64,000 bases of DNA from Candidatus Poribacteria bacterium (lineage in GTDB: Bacteria; Poribacteria; WGA-4E; GCA-2687025). Below are positions 63,372 through 64,000 of this stretch, piece by piece. Position numbers and translations under genes: made by a program. Position 1 is the first letter of the stretch, and every line of letters starts with the position of its first letter. The DNA lies in NCBI GenBank assembly GCA_018644665.1, contig JABGQA010000088.1, positions 62,001-126,000 on the forward strand, read 5' to 3'. A model generated the notes under the pieces. That model was given only the letters and a program-made list of their open reading frames with translations, ran no database searches and had not been told where the DNA came from.

Positions 63372-64000
63372 ATGAGCCAAGTCAATCGGCCCTGTGCGAT
63401 GCATAATTCCAGCCTGTGTCGCGACCCGTTGCCTAACCTGGCGGTAGTCCCGGCGAACCGTCTGACGCGGCGGGGAAGCTTCCCGGCCCCCAAACTTCGG
63501 CACTTAGCGATAGTCCTGATGGGGACAGTCGCTATGTCGGTCACCCCGCGAAGCGACGCCGCGCCGCAAGTGCTAACGCCGTGGCTAGGCTTGCCAGAAG
63601 ACGACGCTACGATAGACACCACGACGCCCACCTTCGAGTGGCGGTCGGCGATAGGCGCAGATTCATACGGACTACAGGTGTTGCGATTTGGCGGGGTCGT
63701 GTACGACAGCGAAGTGTTGTACGGACCCATCCCGTCACGCCTGGGAACGTCGACGTTTACGCTCCCTCCTGGGTACCTCCAGCATGGCAACACCTACCAA
63801 TGGCGCGTGCGCGCGCACGACGTCGGGACCACCAGTCTCTGGACCATCCTGCCGTGGACGTTCAGTGTCGCATCTCAGCCGCCTGCCACGCCCGTACTAA
63901 TCCTGCCAGCAAATGGAGCCGTGACGTCGGTCATGCCGGCCCTTCTGTGGTGGGGGACCAACGCCAGCTTCTACGACGTCAGAGTGTACAGGCCACCTTA
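63372..64000 (+). CDS. Secreted repeat protein with Fn3-like units, 3'-truncated by window edge (absent from ORF track)
   Basis: ATG 63372 opens a frame with no stop to the window end: 'MSQVNRPCAMHNSS...LRHLAIVLMGTVAMSVTPRSDAAPQVLTPWLGLPEDDATIDTTTPTFEWRSAIGADSYGLQVLRFGGVVYDSEVL...HGNTYQWRVRAHDVGTTSLWTILPWTFSVASQPPATPVLILPANGAVTSVMPALLWW'. Confidence 0.7.
   Translation, partial: MSQVNRPCAMHNSSLCRDPLPNLAVVPANRLTRRGSFPAPKLRHLAIVLMGTVAMSVTPRSDAAPQVLTPWLGLPEDDATIDTTTPTFEWRSAIGADSYGLQVLRFGGVVYDSEVLYGPIPSRLGTSTFTLPPGYLQHGNTYQWRVRAHDVGTTSLWTILPWTFSVASQPPATPVLILPANGAVTSVMPALLWWGTNASFYDVRVYRPP

Noticed and set aside
63097-63375. 92-aa ORF upstream of the terminal Fn3-like gene
   Set aside because: Arg/Ala-rich, no motif; the following ATG 63372 frame is better supported.

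Overview
High-GC bacterial chromosome segment that includes the replication-origin locus dnaA-[oriC-like region]-dnaN-recF-DUF721/dciA-gyrB (about 14.4-21.9 kb). The rest is housekeeping blocks (recN-nadK; mtaB-rpe-PASTA-fmt; aroE-zapA-like; a fused indolepyruvate:ferredoxin oxidoreductase) and a long accessory zone (about 22-43 kb). The gene content (phytanoyl-CoA dioxygenase family proteins, sulfatase, Gfo/Idh oxidoreductases, many ankyrin and TPR proteins) suggests a sponge-associated or marine Poribacteria-like lineage; this is inference only. The most interesting signals are: (1) several ECF-type sigma factors carrying unusual control modules: one fused through a predicted TM helix to a C39/BtrH-like domain, one fused to ankyrin repeats, and one overlapping an FHA-domain gene; (2) a tandem duplication of a [sigma-ankyrin + PhyH dioxygenase] unit, with reciprocal decay, an apparent deletion junction at a short shared sequence, and a 332-bp stretch of perfect identity suggesting gene conversion; (3) a decayed parDE module directly behind gyrB; (4) several frameshifted genes (sulfatase, sigma-ankyrin copy); (5) a GT10-CgeB-type glycosyltransferase fusion; (6) an ankyrin-HhH fusion; (7) a hairpin-armed inverted-repeat element abutting the htrA-like gene. 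No rRNA, tRNA or CRISPR array was recognised by eye. All domain calls come from reading motifs, not from database searches.
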